DNA of 64,000 bases from the NCBI GenBank assembly GCA_964344185.1, contig CAYFMN010000025.1, positions 5,787 through 69,786 on the forward strand, given 5' to 3'. The notes under the pieces are model-generated. The model worked only from the letters and a program-made list of their open reading frames with translations. It searched no databases and was not told where the DNA came from. A program made the translations under genes and the position numbers. How positions within the stretch are numbered: the first letter of the stretch is position 1; the number at the start of each line of letters is the position of its first letter. Below are positions 17,146 to 26,377 of the stretch, piece after piece. Origin of the DNA: JAJDAT01 sp964344185 (GTDB taxonomy: Bacteria; Nitrospinota; Nitrospinia; Nitrospinales; JAJDAT01).

Positions 17146-19698
17146 ATGAAGCCAACTTTTTCAATTCAAACTAAACTCTATGTAGCCTTTGGGTTGTTGT
17201 TTGCGGTTCTCTTACTGGCAAATTTCATAGTTACAAAGTCGTTATTAAGCGCTAATGAGTCAACTGAACTAGTTGACTCACTGGGAAGGCAAAGAATGCT
17301 GGCGCAAGCTATGGCAAAACTCACCGTCCAATACGTGAATTCAAAAATAATAAGAAATTTGACCGAAAAACAAATCTATACTCTAGATCGATATATCGAT
17401 TCAATGAGAGAAACTTATACCAATCACGCTTTTGACAATTTCAAAGACTTAAATATTAAAGGAGGGCTGGAGGAATATTTTAGAACTCACAATGAAACTC
17501 TTTTCCCGGCTACTTTTACCAGATTAGTAAACAAGAAGTTTGGAAAACATTCAGATTTTTATTTGGATATTATTTCCAGTAATCCAGTAAATCCAAACAA
17601 AGTTTTGAAAACCAATTTAGATAAAGAAGCCAACGACTTCTTAAAAAAGAACCCAGGCAAGATATTCAGTAAAACGGCATTAGAAAAAGGGAATATTATT
17701 TTCTATTCATATTCGCCCGATATCGCAACTTCCCAATCATGCGTCTCTTGCCATGAAAAAATCACAAAAAAACCGATTCGAATAGGCGATATTTTAGGAA
17801 TTCGAACTTATAAATTCGTTTACGCCAAAAACGCCAAAATAGGAACTTTTGAATTAAACGTAAATCTAGAAGAGTACGAAAAAATTAAAAAAATTTTTTC
17901 AGAGAGTTTAAACGCTTTTAAATCAGGAGGCAGTTATCCAGTTGACCTTGAGTCCAATATCTACAAATCGATATCACCGTTAGAAGGCGAAGACATCCAA
18001 AATCTCTTGTTAAAAGTTGAGAATCATTTCAAAAATTTCCAGGAATCAATTAGTTTGTTAGTTCAAGAATCTGCCTCTTCGGAAATTTTTCGAAAAGCTT
18101 ATTTTGAAACCGTTAATGGATCAAATAAAATTACCGACTTGAGCAATCAATTAGTAAAACTCTATTCAGCGGTTTCTAATAATTACCAAGATAAGACTCT
18201 TCGATATCTTCAAATTTCTATAATTTTTATTTCACTCATAATGCTATCCACAATTGTTTATCTTTCTAAATCCGTAACTCAACCCATTCGTCGAATTTCG
18301 GCGATTTTAAAAGAAACTTCCAAGGGTAATTTAGAGAAAAAAACATTTGAGACAGATTCTAAAGATGAAATTGGAATTTTGAGTTATTCATGCAATACGT
18401 TGCTCGAAAAACTTAAAAGCTTTTTGACGTATTCCGAGAAATTGTTGGATGGAGGGGATTCAATTACACACACCAATTTAGGAGGGGATTTCAAAAAATC
18501 TTTGGATCGTTTAGAAATAATCGCTAATGAGAAAAAAATGGCCCTTCTGGAAGCCAATAGGGCAAACCAAGCGAAATCAGAGTTCTTATCGAGAATGAGT
18601 CACGAGTTGAGAACACCGTTAAATGCGGTTATTGGCTTTTCACAAGTCCTGATAATGAGTCAAAAAGATCCGCTAAACGAATCGCAAAAAGAAGATGTGG
18701 AGCTTATAAAAAAATCCGGGGAACACTTATTAAATCTTATCAACGAAATATTGGATTTATCAAGAATTGAGTCCGGCAAAATGCAGGTCTCGATTGAACC
18801 GGTTAACTTGTCTAATTTAATTAAAGAATTACTGGTATTAATAAATCCTATTGCGATAAAGTCAAACATTTCAATAAATGACGAAATCAGTCCCAAAAAA
18901 AATATTTTCGTTCTGGCAGATACTGTTCGATTAAAACAAACTATGATGAATTTGATTTCCAACGCTATCAAGTACAATCGAGAAAAAGGCTCCGTTACGC
19001 TTTCATGTATCCCCATCGTTCAAGACGAACTAAGAATTAACGTATCAGATACGGGAATAGGGATTTCTAAAGAAAATCAAGAAAAAGTCTTTGCACCCTT
19101 TGACCGGTTAGACGCAGATACTACCAAAATAGAAGGAACGGGAATTGGTCTTACAATTACAAAAAAGCTAGTCGAATTGATGAATGGATCTATTGGGTTC
19201 GAAAGCGAATTGGGCAAAGGCTCCACTTTTTATATAGATCTTCCAACGCATCAGGAAAAAGCCGAATTAAAACCGGAAGACCATATTAGCTCTCAATTAA
19301 AAGCAAATAAAATAAACTTTGGTAAAAAGACAGTCCTATATATAGAAGACAACGCAATGAATTTAGCTTTGGTAGATAGAATTTTATCCGAAATCCCAGG
19401 CTTAAAACTCTACTCCGCTCCAGATGCAAGATTAGGTTTAGAAATCGCTACAGCCCAATTGCCAGATATCATTTTAATGGATATTAACTTGCCGGGAATG
19501 AATGGAATACAAGCGTTAAAGTGTCTAAAAAACTCCGAAGAAACTAAAAAAATACCCGTAATCGCAATTAGCGCCAATGCTATGAAAAAGGATATTGACA
19601 AGGCTCTTGCTGCAGGTTTTAACGCTTACTTAACAAAACCAATCGAGATGAAAAAATTACTCGATGCCATTCAGCAATTTATCTTAGATAAGATATAA
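17146..19698 (+). CDS. heme-domain (Tll0287-like/DUF3365) hybrid sensor histidine kinase
   Basis: The order over 850 residues is TM1 (about 11-30), a large periplasmic sensor with a c-type heme site CVSCH at 199-203 in a DUF3365/Tll0287-like context, TM2 (355-374), HAMP (375-428), HisKA with His486 in SRMSHELRTPLNAV, HATPase (NLISNAIKYN, DTGIGISKENQEKVFAPF, GTGIGLTITKKLVELMNG) and a receiver domain (723-848) with Asp779 in ILMDINLPGMNG. It is a membrane redox or gas sensor that phosphorylates itself and then its own receiver. No separate output regulator lies nearby, so the downstream partner is unknown. Confidence 0.93.
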   Translation: MKPTFSIQTKLYVAFGLLFAVLLLANFIVTKSLLSANESTELVDSLGRQRMLAQAMAKLTVQYVNSKIIRNLTEKQIYTLDRYIDSMRETYTNHAFDNFKDLNIKGGLEEYFRTHNETLFPATFTRLVNKKFGKHSDFYLDIISSNPVNPNKVLKTNLDKEANDFLKKNPGKIFSKTALEKGNIIFYSYSPDIATSQSCVSCHEKITKKPIRIGDILGIRTYKFVYAKNAKIGTFELNVNLEEYEKIKKIFSESLNAFKSGGSYPVDLESNIYKSISPLEGEDIQNLLLKVENHFKNFQESISLLVQESASSEIFRKAYFETVNGSNKITDLSNQLVKLYSAVSNNYQDKTLRYLQISIIFISLIMLSTIVYLSKSVTQPIRRISAILKETSKGNLEKKTFETDSKDEIGILSYSCNTLLEKLKSFLTYSEKLLDGGDSITHTNLGGDFKKSLDRLEIIANEKKMALLEANRANQAKSEFLSRMSHELRTPLNAVIGFSQVLIMSQKDPLNESQKEDVELIKKSGEHLLNLINEILDLSRIESGKMQVSIEPVNLSNLIKELLVLINPIAIKSNISINDEISPKKNIFVLADTVRLKQTMMNLISNAIKYNREKGSVTLSCIPIVQDELRINVSDTGIGISKENQEKVFAPFDRLDADTTKIEGTGIGLTITKKLVELMNGSIGFESELGKGSTFYIDLPTHQEKAELKPEDHISSQLKANKINFGKKTVLYIEDNAMNLALVDRILSEIPGLKLYSAPDARLGLEIATAQLPDIILMDINLPGMNGIQALKCLKNSEETKKIPVIAISANAMKKDIDKALAAGFNAYLTKPIEMKKLLDAIQQFILDKI

Positions 19699-19707
19699 AA
19701 ACAGGTA

Positions 19708-21177
19708 TTAAGATTTATTATGGCTTTCCAATATTTTATTAACGATATTAGTTGTGGAAAGACCTTTGACAATAGGTATTAATTGAACGCGCGCGCCGTA
19801 ACCCTCAACTATTTCGCGACCCACCACTTCGTCGATTGAATAATCGTCGCCCTTGACTAAAATATCAGGCCGAACCTCGCGTATTAATTCTTCTGGGGTA
19901 TCTTCGTCAAAAATGGAAATGTAATCGACATACTTTAGCGCTGATAATATATTCGCCCTTTCTTCCTGGCGTTTAATAGGACGTTCTTCTCCTTTTAAAG
20001 CTCGGACAGAGGAATCGCTATTAAGACCAACCACTAATATATCGCCTAAGGTTTTTGCTTTTTGCAAAAACTCTATATGACCTCCATGGATGAGATCAAA
20101 ACATCCATTGGTAAAAACAACCGTCTTACCGGTAGACTTGGCTTGACTCGCCAGTTTTTTCAAATCGTCTCTTTCTAAGATGGTTTTAGAAGTCCTTAAC
20201 ATCTCTTCTTCTAAAAATTCGTTAAGCTCATTCAAAGAAACTGCCGCCGTCCCAACCTTACCAACAACAATGCTTGCCGCCATATTCGCCAACCTAGCCG
20301 CTTCATCGTATTCAAAATCGCTAAATATCGCCGCTCCAAAAACGCTTATTACAGTATCGCCCGCCCCTGTAACGTCGTAAACTTCTTTTGCCACTGTTGA
20401 AATATTCACAGGCTCTTTTTTACTTTGAAATAAAGTCATTCCATCTTTACCGCGCGTTATTAGCAAAGCATCACATTTTGCAAGCCCGATCAAATACTCG
20501 GCGGATCTTTCTAAATCTGCGTCATTATTAATCTTAATTGGAGATGCGGCTTCAACTTCTTTCAAATTAGGCGTAATGATAGTAGCGCCCCGGTAAGCGG
20601 AAAAATCTTTTTGTTTAGGATCTATAATAACGGGCTTTTTAGAATTTCTAGCGCGATGCATTACTGATTTTAAAATTTTAGGTGTTAAAACCCCTTTTAA
20701 ATAATCAGAGCAAATAGCCCCATCCATATCAGGTAAAGTTTTATTGATGAACGAAATGAACTTCTTTTCTGTTTCTTCGGTAATAGGTCTATTATCTTCT
20801 TTATCAATTCTCAAAATCTGTTGGCTATGAGCAATCACCCGGATTTTACTTGTAGTTGGTCGATGAACAAACCGGTATATACCTTCTGTCCGGATTCCCC
20901 TCTCTTGGATTAACCTTAGTAATCGATCTCCCTTTTCATCTTGTCCAATCGCTCCCACAAGATAAACCTCGCAACCAAGGGCCACTAAATTATTAGCGAC
21001 ATTCGCCGCGCCCCCCAACGCCATATTTTCGGATTTAGATTCTAAAACCGGAACGGGAGCTTCTGGGGAAACACGGTTAACGCTGCCCCAGATATACTCG
21101 TCTAATATCAAGTCGCCAACGACTAAAACCTTTGGTCGTTTTTGACTGTCGAAAAAATGTTTAAATTTTGATTTCAC
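19708..21177 (-). CDS. hldE: bifunctional heptose-7-phosphate kinase / heptose-1-phosphate adenylyltransferase HldE
   Basis: The protein makes ADP-heptose for the LPS inner core. The N-terminal ribokinase-like domain (1 to about 325) has VVGDLILDEYIWG, LGGAANVANNLVALG, IIDPKQKDF and VYDVTGAGDTVISVFG. The C-terminal nucleotidyltransferase (about 345-489) has VFTNGCFDLIHGGHIEFLQKAK, VVGLNSDSSVRALKG and ILVKGDDY. At 489 residues it is a standard fused HldE. The heptose isomerase gmhA lies just upstream in transcription order, so both act in the same pathway. Confidence 0.97.
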   Translation of the reverse strand: MKSKFKHFFDSQKRPKVLVVGDLILDEYIWGSVNRVSPEAPVPVLESKSENMALGGAANVANNLVALGCEVYLVGAIGQDEKGDRLLRLIQERGIRTEGIYRFVHRPTTSKIRVIAHSQQILRIDKEDNRPITEETEKKFISFINKTLPDMDGAICSDYLKGVLTPKILKSVMHRARNSKKPVIIDPKQKDFSAYRGATIITPNLKEVEAASPIKINNDADLERSAEYLIGLAKCDALLITRGKDGMTLFQSKKEPVNISTVAKEVYDVTGAGDTVISVFGAAIFSDFEYDEAARLANMAASIVVGKVGTAAVSLNELNEFLEEEMLRTSKTILERDDLKKLASQAKSTGKTVVFTNGCFDLIHGGHIEFLQKAKTLGDILVVGLNSDSSVRALKGEERPIKRQEERANILSALKYVDYISIFDEDTPEELIREVRPDILVKGDDYSIDEVVGREIVEGYGARVQLIPIVKGLSTTNIVNKILESHNKS

Positions 21178-21242
21178 GATTGAAATTGCCCGCTAACAAA
21201 AAAATAATCGATAAAAGTTCTTTAAAAATCTAAATCTAACTT

Positions 21243-21813
21243 TTAAACGTCGCTTTCAAGTATTTCACAAATAATATGACCTATCGTGATATGAGATTCC
21301 TGAATACGAGCCGTATCGTTAGAAGGAACCACAATTGCAATTTCCGCTTCTTCTTTAGCCTTACCCCCGGTTTTGCCTAATAGGGCGATTGTTTTTGCGC
21401 CTTTCTCTTTAGCCTTTCTCAAAGCGCGAACTACGNNNNNNNNNNTTTTCGGAATTTCCACTAGTGCTAAACCCTAAAACAATATCGCTTTTTTGAGCCA
21501 AACCGTCAACTTGCCGTTCAAATACAAAATCGTATCCATAATCGTTGCCAATGGCGGTGAGAGCCGAAGTATCTACCGTTAAAGCAATCGCTGGAAGGGC
21601 AGGGCGTTCTTTTTTATAACGTCCTATAAACTCTGCCGCAATGTGTTGAGCGTCGCCCGCGCTGCCCCCATTACCCATTAAAAGTATTTTTCCGCCGTTA
21701 TCAAGACTTAAACGAATTGCGTTGATAGCCATTTCAATATCTTTAGAAAGAGTATCGGCAATAGCGCGCTTCAAATCTGCGCTTTCGTTTAAAAATCTCT
21801 TAATTTCTTCCAT
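21243..21813 (-). CDS. gmhA: sedoheptulose-7-phosphate isomerase GmhA, split only by an assembly gap
   Basis: The first step of ADP-heptose synthesis. The SIS domain shows GKILLMGNGGSAGDAQHIAAEFIGRYKKERPALPAIALT, NDYGYDFVFERQV and GFSTSGNSE before the gap, then VVRALRKAKEKGAKTIALLGKTGG after it. As written, the 10 N put the halves in different frames. Deleting the ten Ns joins GAA-AA with C-GTA and reads SEN-VVRALR, exactly the family sequence, giving an intact 186-residue protein. So the gene is not a pseudogene. It lies upstream of hldE in the same direction. Confidence 0.93.
21436..21445. other. artificial assembly gap (10 N) of probable true length zero
   Basis: Removal of all ten Ns restores the gmhA frame and the conserved SENVVRAL sequence. 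The flanking contigs therefore abut directly, and the spacer is a default value rather than missing DNA. Confidence 0.85.
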
Positions 21814-21846
21814 GTTTTACCTTATAAGATCTATTTCTTTTTTCGC

Positions 21847-22542
21847 CTAAATCATGCCCTCATCCGCAAAACTATAAAATGTGCCATCGCCGATTATTAT
21901 ATGATCAATCATTTTTATTCCAATGATATCTCCTGTTTTGCGCAATCGATGAGTAATTTCTATATCCGCTTGGCTTGGAGTCGGATCTCCACTTGGATGA
22001 TTATGAACCAAAACAATGGACGCTGCGGATTCCTTAATTGCCGAAACCATAACTTCTCTTGGGTGAACGACGCTTGCATTTAAAATTCCTTCGGAGACCG
22101 CAATATCTTTAATTAACCTTAATTTCGGGTTTAGTAAAGCCGCCTTCACCACTTCTTTCTTTATGTTTTTTAGAAAAGGTGAATAGTAGTCGACAAAATC
22201 CTGGCTACATCCAAACTTAAGCCTGGCTTCCGCTCGCTGAGAAACCAACCGCTTTCCCAATTCAAAAGCGGCTTTTATTTGAGTGGCTTTTGCTTCGCCA
22301 ATACCTTGTATCGAACACAATTCTTTTACCGACGCGCCATCAATCTGACTAACTCCTCCGAAGCTTTTTATCAAATCCAGAGAAAGGTCAACCGCATTTC
22401 GCTTGGTCGCTGGATCTCCAGAACCAATTATTACGCTCAGCAAGTGAGCGTCGGAAAGAGCCGAAACTCCAAGCTTTATTAACCGTTCTCGGGGACGTCC
22501 GTCTTCTTGCCAATCACTAATCGAATAACTTTCACTCTTCAC
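21847..22542 (-). CDS. radC: RadC/JAB (MPN+) domain protein
   Basis: The protein has an N-terminal helix-hairpin-helix-like part (LCSIQGIGEAKATQIKAAFELGKR) and a C-terminal MPN domain with the JAMM metal motif, HNHPSGDPTPSQAD, preceded by VVHPREVMVSAIKESAASIVLV. This is the standard RadC layout and length (231). The historical DNA-repair role of RadC is doubtful, and a metalloprotease-like fold is certain only by motif. It is 2 bp downstream of the UDP-xylose synthase gene and probably co-transcribed. Confidence 0.93.
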   Translation of the reverse strand: MKSESYSISDWQEDGRPRERLIKLGVSALSDAHLLSVIIGSGDPATKRNAVDLSLDLIKSFGGVSQIDGASVKELCSIQGIGEAKATQIKAAFELGKRLVSQRAEARLKFGCSQDFVDYYSPFLKNIKKEVVKAALLNPKLRLIKDIAVSEGILNASVVHPREVMVSAIKESAASIVLVHNHPSGDPTPSQADIEITHRLRKTGDIIGIKMIDHIIIGDGTFYSFADEGMI

Positions 22543-22544
22543 AA

Positions 22545-23492
22545 TCAGTCGGAGCGCTTGACGTTTAACGCTTGCTTAAAATAATCAATTGTAGAACCTA
22601 ATCCCTGATCCAAAGCAACTTTGGGTTCCCAGTCTAATAACTTTTTCGCCTTGGAAATATCCGGCCTGCGAACCTTAGGGTCGTCTTGCGGCAATTCTTG
22701 CTCCACAATTTTACTCTTGCTTCCAGTGGCTTGCAAAATTTTCTCCGCCATTTCACGAATGCTCATTTCAATTGGATTTCCAATATTTACCGGATCATGA
22801 ACGTCGGATAAATGCAGTTTATAAATTCCTTCAATTAAATCGCTAACGAAACAAAAACTTCGAGTTTGCGAACCATCGCCATAAACCGTTAAATCTTTAC
22901 CAGTTAATGCCTGAATTAAAAAATTGGGAATAGCTCGACCATCGTTTAAACGCATTCGCGGTCCATAAGTATTGAAAATTCTTACAATTTTAGCGTTTAT
23001 ACCATGGCTTCGGTGATAGGCCATAGTCATCGCTTCGCCAAATCGCTTTGCTTCGTCATAAACGCCCCTTGGACCCACCGTGTTGACATTGCCCCAGTAA
23101 GTTTCAGGCTGCGGATGAACAACAGGATCTCCATAAATTTCTGAGGTAGACGCGATTAAGTAACTAGCGTTTTTAGCCTTAGCCACCCCTAAAGTGTTAT
23201 GGACACCTAAAGAACCCACCTTTAATGTTTGAATAGGATACCTTAAGTAATCTGGAGGGCTTGCGGGAGACGCAAAATGGAACACGCAATCTAAATCGCC
23301 ATCAATGTTAATATATTTAGAAACGTCGTGGCGCACAAATTCAAAGTTTGGGTTATCGATATGCGCAATATTATTTTCGCTTCCGGTTATCAGGTTATCC
23401 ATGCAAATAACAGAATAACCATTTGCGAGAAGGTAATCGCACAAATGCGATCCTAAAAATCCTGCGCCTCCTGTGACTAACGCGCGTGCCAT
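22545..23492 (-). CDS. uxs: UDP-glucuronate decarboxylase (UDP-xylose synthase)
   Basis: An extended SDR enzyme with the NAD site TGGAGFLGSHLCDYL (7-21), the catalytic Thr/Ser region IASTSEIYGDP, the UXS signature HPQPETYWGNVNTVGPRGVYDEAKR (in two halves around WGNVN) with catalytic Tyr-x3-Lys, and the substrate-loop TYGPRMRLNDGR. It converts UDP-glucuronate to UDP-xylose, a precursor for surface glycans. The length of 315 matches bacterial UXS. It sits 12 bp downstream of fmt, an unusual partner, so the cluster is a convenience operon. Confidence 0.9.
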   Translation of the reverse strand: MARALVTGGAGFLGSHLCDYLLANGYSVICMDNLITGSENNIAHIDNPNFEFVRHDVSKYINIDGDLDCVFHFASPASPPDYLRYPIQTLKVGSLGVHNTLGVAKAKNASYLIASTSEIYGDPVVHPQPETYWGNVNTVGPRGVYDEAKRFGEAMTMAYHRSHGINAKIVRIFNTYGPRMRLNDGRAIPNFLIQALTGKDLTVYGDGSQTRSFCFVSDLIEGIYKLHLSDVHDPVNIGNPIEMSIREMAEKILQATGSKSKIVEQELPQDDPKVRRPDISKAKKLLDWEPKVALDQGLGSTIDYFKQALNVKRSD

Positions 23493-23504
23493 GAAAAATC
23501 CCTT

Positions 23505-24461
23505 CTAATTGGGAGCCGACTTTGCAGCTGCATCCAAAAACCTTTCTCCTTTGGAAATAGGGTTGCCTCTCAAAAAACTTTGAGCCGGCATAACTCCTTT
23601 TCCCTCCGGTTTTAATTCTTTTATCACCAAACGACCTTTGCCAGTTCCCACTTCAATACCATAGTCAGAAACTCTGGCGACAACGCCAGGTTCGTCGCTT
23701 TCGTCCCCAGATATTGCTTCGGATTTAATTATCGAAATTCTTTTAGAACCATAAAAAGTATAAGCTCCCGGCCAGGGTAGAAAACCTCGTACTTGATTGT
23801 GTAGAATTTCAGAGCTTTTTTTCCAAGATATCAAACCTTCTTCTTTCTTTAGTTTGGGAGCCAACGTCGCCTCAGAATCGTTTTGAGACGTTAAACTCAG
23901 TTTGCCTTCCATCAACAAACCCAGAGTTTCCAAAGCTAACTCCCCCCCTACTTGCGACAACTTTTCAGCTAGCGTAACAGCATCGTCATCAGACCTAATA
24001 GGAACGATCCTCTTCAAAAGCATATCGCCTGTATCCATGCCCTCGTCCATCTTCATTGTCGTTATCCCTGTTTCGATATCTCCGTTCAAAATCGATCTAT
24101 TTATAGGAGCGGCTCCTCGATACTTAGGCAACAAGGAAGCGTGAATATTCATACAAAACCATTTGGGAATTTCTAATACTTCTCGTCTTAAAATCTGTCC
24201 GTAAGCGATGACGATAAACATATCAGAACGAAATTGATACAAATCGTCAACAAACTTGGGGTTGGAGGCTTTCTCGGGCTGGAGAATCTGTATTCCTTTT
24301 TCTAAAGCATATTGCTTAACGGGCGACGGTTGCAAGGCTCGACCTCTGCCTTTTGGACGGTCCGGTTGCGTGACGACGCCAAGTAATTCATGCTTGGATT
24401 CGTATAATTTTTTAAGAGTTGGAACGGCGAAATCAGGCGTTCCCCAAAAAAGGATTTTCAT
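23505..24461 (-). CDS. fmt: methionyl-tRNA formyltransferase
   Basis: It formylates initiator Met-tRNA using 10-formyl-tetrahydrofolate. The N-terminal hydrolase-like domain has FWGTPDFAVPTLKKL, VTQPDRPKGRG, and the catalytic region MNIHASLLPKYRGAAPINRSILNGD with the Asn-His-Asp trio completed by MDEGMDTGDML. The C-terminal OB-like domain (about 205-310) has VRGFLPWPGAYTF. The length of 318 is normal. def lies upstream on the same strand with a 34-bp gap, the usual def-fmt pairing. Confidence 0.97.
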   Translation of the reverse strand: MKILFWGTPDFAVPTLKKLYESKHELLGVVTQPDRPKGRGRALQPSPVKQYALEKGIQILQPEKASNPKFVDDLYQFRSDMFIVIAYGQILRREVLEIPKWFCMNIHASLLPKYRGAAPINRSILNGDIETGITTMKMDEGMDTGDMLLKRIVPIRSDDDAVTLAEKLSQVGGELALETLGLLMEGKLSLTSQNDSEATLAPKLKKEEGLISWKKSSEILHNQVRGFLPWPGAYTFYGSKRISIIKSEAISGDESDEPGVVARVSDYGIEVGTGKGRLVIKELKPEGKGVMPAQSFLRGNPISKGERFLDAAAKSAPN

Positions 24462-24495
24462 TATTGCACAACCATGAACAAGGTAAACACGATCA

Positions 24496-25014
24496 TTATG
24501 AGCCGCCTTTCAATTCCCGTAATCTTTTTTTAAATTTCCTCTTTAAAATATCCCTTTTTATCCGACTCAGCTTATCCCAAAACAAAATTCCTTCAAGATG
24601 ATCCATTTCATGCTGCAACGCCCGCGCAAGAAAACCTTCAGCTTCCAATCGGACATCGTTTCCATCCAAATCAACCCCCTTCATTTCCACTCGATTGGCG
24701 CGTTTAATCTCCGCAAAAATTTCGGGAATACTTAAACAACCCTCTTCCCCGATCTGTTCTTCTTCCATTGCCGTAATTTTTGGATTAATTATGGTGATAG
24801 GATCTTTATTTTCAGTTCCAATACCCCTGTCCACAACGATTAATTGCGAAGAAATTCCGACTTGATTAGCGGCAAGACCAGCGCCAGGGGCGTCAAACAT
24901 CGTTTCGATCATATCTTGAGACAAAACCGATAGTTCTCCATCGATATTTTTAATCTCCTTGCAAGCCTTACGCAAAACAGGATCCAAACAATTGACAATT
25001 TTTAATATAGACAC
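24496..25014 (-). CDS. def: peptide deformylase
   Basis: It removes the N-formyl group from nascent proteins and is a metalloenzyme. The three motifs are GAGLAANQVGIS, EEGCLSIPE (Cys metal ligand) and QHEMDHLEGILFWD (HExDH-type metal site). The start is GTG at 25014 (MSILKIVNC), matching the family N-terminus, with no nearby ATG. At 172 residues it is a normal type I enzyme, translated ahead of fmt. Confidence 0.97.
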   Translation of the reverse strand: MSILKIVNCLDPVLRKACKEIKNIDGELSVLSQDMIETMFDAPGAGLAANQVGISSQLIVVDRGIGTENKDPITIINPKITAMEEEQIGEEGCLSIPEIFAEIKRANRVEMKGVDLDGNDVRLEAEGFLARALQHEMDHLEGILFWDKLSRIKRDILKRKFKKRLRELKGGS

Positions 25015-25130
25015 GATCTTAACGAAGAGAGGTTAGGAAAGTTGATCGACATTAGTCGGATGGAAATTTTAATATAAGGATGGGAAAAAGTCATTACAAT
25101 TTGGCTTCGCTCTATATAAGCAAAATTCTA

Positions 25131-26342
25131 TTAAGTTGTATATTCCGCGTTTATTTTAACGTAGTCGTAAGAAAAATCGCAGGTCCAAACCTTCGCGCTC
25201 TCAGTCCCTACGCCAAGATCAACCTCAATTTGAATTTCCTTTTTTTTCATCAAACTGTCTACCTTTTTTTTTGAAAACTGAACGGGAACCCCCTCCCGAG
25301 CTAAAGTTTGGCCTTCAATCGCTACGCTTACTTTTTCCGGATTTAAAGAAACTCCAGAATCGCCAACAGCGCAAACAATGCGCCCCCAATTAGGGTCTTC
25401 CCCAAATAAAGCGGTTTTAACCAAATTTGAATTGGCAATTCTCATACCCGCTTTGCGCGCCTCTTTTAAAGATCGAGAGCCATTGACTGCAATAGTAACA
25501 AATTTAGTGGCGCCTTCGCCGTCTCTAACAATTTTTTGCGCCAGAGTTTGGCATAAATCAGTCAAAGCGGCTAAAAAATTATTATATGAAGATCCTTTGC
25601 CATCAATCTTGGAGTTACCGGCCAAACCATTAGCCAAAACCAAAACACAGTCATTGGTGCTGCATTCTCCATCAACCGTTATTGAGTTAAAAGACGCGTC
25701 TGTCGCCAATTGCAACGCTTTTTTTAGAATTTTCTTATCAATGTTGGCGTTTGTAAAAACAAAACCCAACATAGTCGCCATATTGGGGTGAATCATCCCG
25801 GAACCTTTAGCGATACCCGCCAACACGATTTCCCTTTTGCCTTCCTTATACCTAACCTCAGCCATCTTAGACGCTAGGTCCGTCGTCATAATTCCCTGAG
25901 TCGCTTGCGCCCATCCTTTATCGGACAAAGAACTCACTAACTTTGGAATAGCCTTAGTAATTTTGGGAGTAGGCAAAGGAATTCCGATAATTCCTGTGGA
26001 AGCGATAAGCGTTTGACTAACCTTTATATCCAACTCCTTCGCAACCCTGCCGCATATAATTTTACAATCTTCCATTCCTTGCGGACCGGTGCAAGCATTA
26101 GCGTTACCGCTGTTCACTATAACGGCTTTAAACTTTTCTACTTTTGCTAATCGACGTTTATTGTAAATTACCGACGGCGATTGAACGCGATTTTTAGTAA
26201 AAACTCCAGCCGTTATTGCCGGCGCATCGGAAACAACCAAAGTCAAATCCTTCGCTCCGCTAGCCTTGATTCCAGAAACAATCCCAGCCGCTTTAAACCC
26301 CGGAACCAATCCTATTCTTTTTTGCCTTGTTATCTTAGACAT
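25131..26342 (-). CDS. argJ: ArgJ glutamate/ornithine N-acetyltransferase
   Basis: ArgJ recycles the acetyl group in arginine synthesis. The precursor self-cleaves before the nucleophile Thr in MATMLGFVF (within KGSGMIHPNMATML). Other family marks are VNSGNANACTGPQG, TIASTGIIG-type LIASTGIIG, TTDLASK, VDGECSTNDCVL, LFGEDPNWGRI and the C-terminal TCDFSYDYVKINAEYTT. The length of 403 is normal. It follows argC on the same strand with a 35-bp gap. Confidence 0.97.
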   Translation of the reverse strand: MSKITRQKRIGLVPGFKAAGIVSGIKASGAKDLTLVVSDAPAITAGVFTKNRVQSPSVIYNKRRLAKVEKFKAVIVNSGNANACTGPQGMEDCKIICGRVAKELDIKVSQTLIASTGIIGIPLPTPKITKAIPKLVSSLSDKGWAQATQGIMTTDLASKMAEVRYKEGKREIVLAGIAKGSGMIHPNMATMLGFVFTNANIDKKILKKALQLATDASFNSITVDGECSTNDCVLVLANGLAGNSKIDGKGSSYNNFLAALTDLCQTLAQKIVRDGEGATKFVTIAVNGSRSLKEARKAGMRIANSNLVKTALFGEDPNWGRIVCAVGDSGVSLNPEKVSVAIEGQTLAREGVPVQFSKKKVDSLMKKKEIQIEVDLGVGTESAKVWTCDFSYDYVKINAEYTT

Positions 26343-26377
26343 TTCAGGATTTATAAAAAACTTGAATAAGAATTTTT

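Noticed and set aside
21409..21461. gmhA as a frameshifted pseudogene
   Set aside because: The frame change is caused only by ten N of filler. Closing the gap gives the exact family sequence.
25378..25791. 137-residue plus-strand ORF over argJ
   Set aside because: Shadow of argJ, which has full family signatures.
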